A stretch of DNA of 64,000 nucleotides from Talinum fruticosum (taxonomy: Eukaryota > Streptophyta > Magnoliopsida > Caryophyllales > Talinaceae). Location of the stretch: positions 1 through 64,000 of the forward strand of contig JAITYX010000065.1 of assembly GCA_021018815.1 (NCBI GenBank). Direction: 5' to 3'. Numbering within the stretch: position 1 is the first letter of the stretch; each line of letters opens with the position of its first letter. Under the pieces are notes generated by a model, which saw only the letters and a list, made by a program, of their open reading frames with translations, was not told the origin of the DNA and searched no databases. Below, piece by piece: positions 59,831-64,000 of this stretch. Both the position numbers and the translations under genes were made by a program.

Positions 59831-61926
59831 GCTAAATGTAGTATTTCTTTAATTGATCCAAGTTTGTGTATTGAAAGACTTCTTCACCATCCAAATAAGT
59901 TAGTTTCACTTCTCCTCCCGTGCAGTATTTGACTTAGCACAAATGGGCCTTGCCGATTAGGTCTAAACTTTCCTCGAAGATCCCGGATCGGTGCTCTAAT
60001 CTCCTTAAGGACCAAATCCCCAATTTGCATATTTTGAGGCTTGACTTTTTGTTAAATGCCCTTGATATACGTGCCTGATATATTTGGACATTATTTAAGA
60101 CGTTGAGGCGTCTCTAATCCAACAACACTAACTCTTTGTAGCGTACTTTAGCTCACTCTAGTTCGGAATTTGACTTTCAACAATGATTCATAACAAGGGG
60201 ATGACAATTTCTATTGGAAGGACTGCTTCCATGCCATATACTAGGGAGTATGGCGTTGCTCCTACAGAGGTGCTAATCGAGGTTCAATCGCCCCACAAAG
60301 TGAAGGGCAACTTGTTAGGCCAATCCTTATAGCTAACAACCATCTTCTCCGAGTATTTTGCGAATATTTTTATTGGCGGCCTTTACTTGCTCCATTGGTA
60401 TGAGGACGATAGGGAGAAGACTTATGGTGCTTGATCTTGTATTTCTCCAGTAGATATGCTATTTCTTTGTTGAAGTGACTACCTTGGTCACCGATCAACT
60501 CGTGGGGTACCCCATATTGACAAATGATGTTACTAGTAATGAACTTGGCCACTTGCTTAGACATCAAGATTGCATAGGAGGCTGCTTCTACCCACTTGAT
60601 GAAGTAGTCAATCACTACTAACACAAATTCGTGGCCGCTGTTCCTTTAGGGGTCACTTTGCCAATAATGTGAATTCTCTAAACCGAGAATAGCCGGGGTG
60701 ATGCCAGTGTTGTAAGAAACGATGGTGGTTGGTGCTTTGTAAATTTGTATACACTTGACACTTATGCCATTTCTTAACAAATCATGGCAGTTTGTTGCCA
60801 TAGTCAACCAGTAGTATCCAAGCCTTTGAATTTTCTGAACCAACATTTTTCCATTCATATGGGGTCCACATCCCCCAACATGAATCTCATCCATGATGCA
60901 CTTTGCTTCATGTTGGTTGATACAAAGTAAGCTAATTCTTGTGTTGGTTTTCTTATAGAGTTGCCCTTGATTGATGAAGAAATGGTTTGCTAACATCCCG
61001 ATGGCTCGTTAGGCTCTAGGAGTAGAGTCCAAGGATACTCTTGCTTATCTAGATACTGATAAATGTCATGATACCAATTGGTTTGGTCGTTATTAGACAC
61101 TTCTAATGCTTAGACATGCGTAGGCTGACTCTATTGCTCTATGTTGATGGGCATTGAATGAATGCTTGCTAGGGATATTAATCATGGATGCTAATTTGGC
61201 TAAAGCATCCGTGAATTGTAGGAAATGCTTTCAAAATGTTTTGATAATTCTATTAGATGTGCCTGGTAGGGTGCCAAGGCTTCACGACATACCTTTCATT
61301 TTTGTAAAATCTGATTAATGATCGGACTGGAGTCACCAAAAACCCCGATGTTCTTGGCCCCGATCTCTTTAGGAGCTTCAAGTCCCGTGATGCACGCTTC
61401 ATACTCTGCCGGCGTTGTTGGTGACCTTGAAATCTAATTTGACTGAAATGGGAGTATGTGCTCCTTTTGGTGAGACTAGAAGAATCCCTACTCCAAATCC
61501 TTCGATTGGAAACGCTATCGAAGTACATTGTCCGTATGTCCACCTCTACTTGTAAAATATTTTCATTTGGAAAGTCAAGGTGTTCGGGTTGCAATTCGAT
61601 TATAGGTAAATCAGCTAGGAATTCTGACACTACCCTTCCTTTGATCCCTTTTTGAGGGACATACTTGAGTTCGAATTCTAACGAGTATGATAGTCCATCT
61701 AACTATCTTACTCGCTGAAAGTTGGTTGCTCAAGGATATACTTAATGGGATCCAAATGTGCTACCACATGTACCGTGTGGGCCAACATGTAGTGTTTGAG
61801 TTTCTTGGTAGCCTAAACTAATGTCAATGATGTCTTCTATAATGGCGTGTATCCAGTCTCATAATTTAGGAATTTCTTTCTTAGATAATATATTGCGTGT
61901 TTTTCCTTTTCGACCCGTTGAGCTAA
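59830..61926 (-). pseudogene. pol: Tat/Ogre-type gypsy pol remnant: RNase H, second RNase H, integrase
   Basis: Read on the minus strand from 61926. First an RT-RNase H end (HAIYYLRKKFLNYETGY-like, SEFLADLPIIE). Then an additional RNase H (about 61580-61250) with TMYFD near its start and an ACITGLEAPKEIG block, the dual-RNase-H mark of the Tat lineage. The zinc-binding part is MDEIHVGGCGPHMNGKMLVQ (60646-60996), and the integrase core is VVIDYFIKWVEAASY and QGSHFNKE (60370-60624). After a frameshift NGA(S)-VKAANKN shows the catalytic Glu as Lys. The end includes ATPYSLVYGMEAVLPIEIVI and a QLKKYYI-like tail near 59840. Cut off at 61926 by the next repeat. Many stops. Confidence 0.82.
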
Positions 61927-62379
61927 TGTAACAATCCAACTCTAAAGAAAATATATTAACATAATACCTTGACTTATTATGAGCGCGTGCATTTCAATTT
62001 AAAAATTTTCATGACATATTATATGTATGTGTATCAAATTTATTTTTGTAGAACCCGGATATGAATGACGATGATGGATGACCCATATTTTATAAATTTT
62101 AAAATATAATTCACAAATTATTAATCACAATATATTATTTAGATACTTATATTCATATAAGTCATATTTAAATTCCTATATTAAAACATAAATATTTTCA
62201 TATAAATTCAATCTTTTATACATATATATATATATATATCTAAAAACTAGCACAATTTGAGTATAACTAACAAGTATTAAACACCAATCTTGAAAAATAT
62301 TTTTGTAAATAAAACTAACAGGATTTAGTTATAACAAACAAAATATTTAAAATAAACATACACAATATTAGCAAAAATA

Positions 62380-62389
<10 letters not shown>

Positions 62390-62437
<48 letters not shown>

Positions 62438-62447
62438 GTAATAATAG
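62390..62447. repeat. (TAA)n microsatellite
   Basis: About 18 TAA units, imperfect at the right end (AATAGTAATAATAG). A short (TA)n lies nearby at 62221-62239. Confidence 0.95.
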
Positions 62448-62568
62448 AGTAAAATTAGACTATGATGAATTTATGGGCTAAAAAGAATTTGACACCAAAT
62501 TCCACTAAGCACATTCCTAAGCAAGCCAAATCATCGCAATTAAACATGAGTCATTACCAAATATTTAG

Positions 62569-62577
62569 TATAAATAG
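62569..62577 (+). promoter_or_regulatory. TATA box of the long LTR-like repeat
   Basis: TATAAATAG, followed about 60 bp later by a CT-rich start TTTTCTCTCTCCTCCCTC. Fits an LTR U3/R boundary. Confidence 0.5.
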
Positions 62578-64000
62578 GTCCTAAAAATCAGTTAATTAGC
62601 ACCCTAAAAACCTGCACTAGCCATTTTCTCTCTCCTCCCTCACTTTCATCATCCTCACCTTTGACCACCACCACCGCCACCCACCCCTTGTTGTCGCAAC
62701 CCACCACCAGACTGTCCCGTCCACCGCCCTGTCACTGCACCATCCGCCACCTTCCAACCACCATTCCGACCATCTACCGCCAGGAAACACCCTCTAAAAC
62801 CACCCTAATCACCAATCCTTCACCACCATCTTTCACACTTTTGCAAACAAACTTAATCACCACCACAACCACAACCACCCACCGACACCACGTGCCACCC
62901 ATCACTAGCCGAGTCCTACGGCCACCTGTCGCCGCCCTTTCTACCACCCACCACCCACCATCCGCCATACAGCCACCATCTAGGGTACCTTCAAACCCTC
63001 AAAAAGCCACCAAAATATCAAAATAGTCTTCCATTTTTTACCACCTACAAGCAGTTGACTACAGACCACCATTTTCACCACCGACTACCATCACAGACCA
63101 CTCAAACACACACATTCTATCTTTCTCTCTCCTCTTATATGCCCTAATACATCACCTTTAAAACACCCCAACCTATCATTACCTTAGACACCGATCAACG
63201 TTGCCCCCGTCGCCGAGCGCCGCCCTACCGCTGCGAGTCCACGTCATCAACCATTACTGAGCTCCACCACAAATCTTATCTTCATCCACTCTTTTTCTAG
63301 GTAAAAACCCTAAACCTAAGTTTTTATAATTTAAATTTTAGTATTTAAATTAGTTGTTTCTTTTTGAACATACAAAAATATTGTAGGAATTAAAGAATAA
63401 AAATTATGTGAATAAAAATTATGTTATGCATGCATGATTTAGTTAGGGTAAATTTTGAATAATCTTGTTATAATACATGTTTGGGTAATTAAGGAAAATA
63501 ATATGACAAATAATAAGATTAATATGGTTATAATGTATACTTTAGTTCATTAAAAAGAATTTATATAATGCATGTTTAAGTAATAGATTAATATTGACAT
63601 AAGCATACTTGAGTAATAAGTTAACTTTAAATACATGCTTAAGTAAATAAGTTAATAGTGATATAATGTATATTTAGGTTCAATAATAATGAAGCAAAAT
63701 TTGTAATAAAATGATTATATGCATACATGGTCGAGGTTACTTAGTATAAAATTAATATTTTGAAGGAAATTGGAAATGATACAATAATGCATGTACAACT
63801 AGTTATATAATCATAAACCATGCTAATAAAAATATGAATGGATCATAATAATTAACCACAGGTATAAGTTAAAGTTAATATTGATGGATTTAACCAAGAA
63901 ATATGATTTTGAACGAAATTTTATTTTGTAAACCTTAATCAAGGCCATCGGTCAACCCACGTTCAAGGGTCCTGCATAATATTATCAAGAATACAATCCA

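Larger units (their letters stand above)
61927..64000 (+). repeat. Long LTR-like repeat, runs off the window
   Basis: Begins TGTAACAATCC inside the gypsy pol and has no end in view. The layout matches the two other long LTRs: an AT-rich first 650 bp, a TATA box, a C-rich leader with proline/threonine codons (62640-63290), then AT-rich sequence after GGTAAAAACCC near 63300. The 121-codon frame 62661-63026 is low-complexity leader and not called as a gene. LTR status is inferred because the right end is not visible. Confidence 0.5.

Noticed and set aside
62661..63026. 121-codon Pro/Thr-rich frame
   Set aside because: Low-complexity CCACC-rich leader of a long LTR-like repeat; open on both strands, no family signature.
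1..64000. tRNA, rRNA, CRISPR or bacterial-type operons
   Set aside because: None seen by eye. Primer-binding sites resemble tRNA 3' ends only over 12-13 bases.

Overview
This is plant nuclear DNA, probably from a eudicot with a repeat-rich genome. Nearly everything recognisable is transposable-element sequence: Ty1/copia, Ty3/gypsy (Tat type), a LINE with an RNase H domain, hAT and CACTA DNA transposons, and long solo LTRs. I found no intact host gene, rRNA, tRNA or CRISPR array. All long coding regions carry stops and frameshifts.

Layout. 1-1617 and 13536-14449 are the two halves of an old repeat split by copia element A. A (1618-13535) is a Sirevirus-like Ty1/copia element with 1.4-kb LTRs, a Met-tRNA-type primer site, gag, pol and a third ORF after pol. 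A 1.7-kb CACTA-like element sits in its reverse transcriptase. Element B (about 14450-27332) lacks LTRs. Its gag is split by a 5'-truncated LINE (exact 11-bp target duplication), and that LINE is split by a 3.1-kb LTR-like insertion. A solo LTR of the same Sirevirus family lies between B's pol and its third ORF, and a truncated hAT element ends that ORF. Element C (28822-39209) has a 5' LTR, gag, pol interrupted by a reverse-oriented solo LTR, and a third ORF hit twice by family LTRs within 38 bp. Element D (39210 to about 43980) has a 5' LTR, gag, protease and integrase. It then joins abruptly to the RT-RNase H and 3' LTR of a different copia lineage (E, to 46654).

46655-64000 holds a 1.25-kb hAT element with a perfect 8-bp duplication, the 3' part of a CACTA element, a broken plant-mobile-domain (PMD) gene with a TATA box, a broken DUF7745-like gene, a 3.1-kb solo LTR with a perfect 5-bp duplication, a minus-strand Tat-type gypsy pol remnant, and another long LTR-like repeat running off the end.

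Two observations stand out. First, copies A, B and C each carry a TATA box and a pyrimidine-rich leader 180-230 bp upstream of the same third ORF, so it may be expressed from its own promoter rather than only as part of the genomic RNA. Second, independent copies repeatedly show CAG or CTG expanded by one base to CGAG or CTCG. This frameshifts coding regions and may be either a mutation signature or a sequencing artefact at methylated sites.
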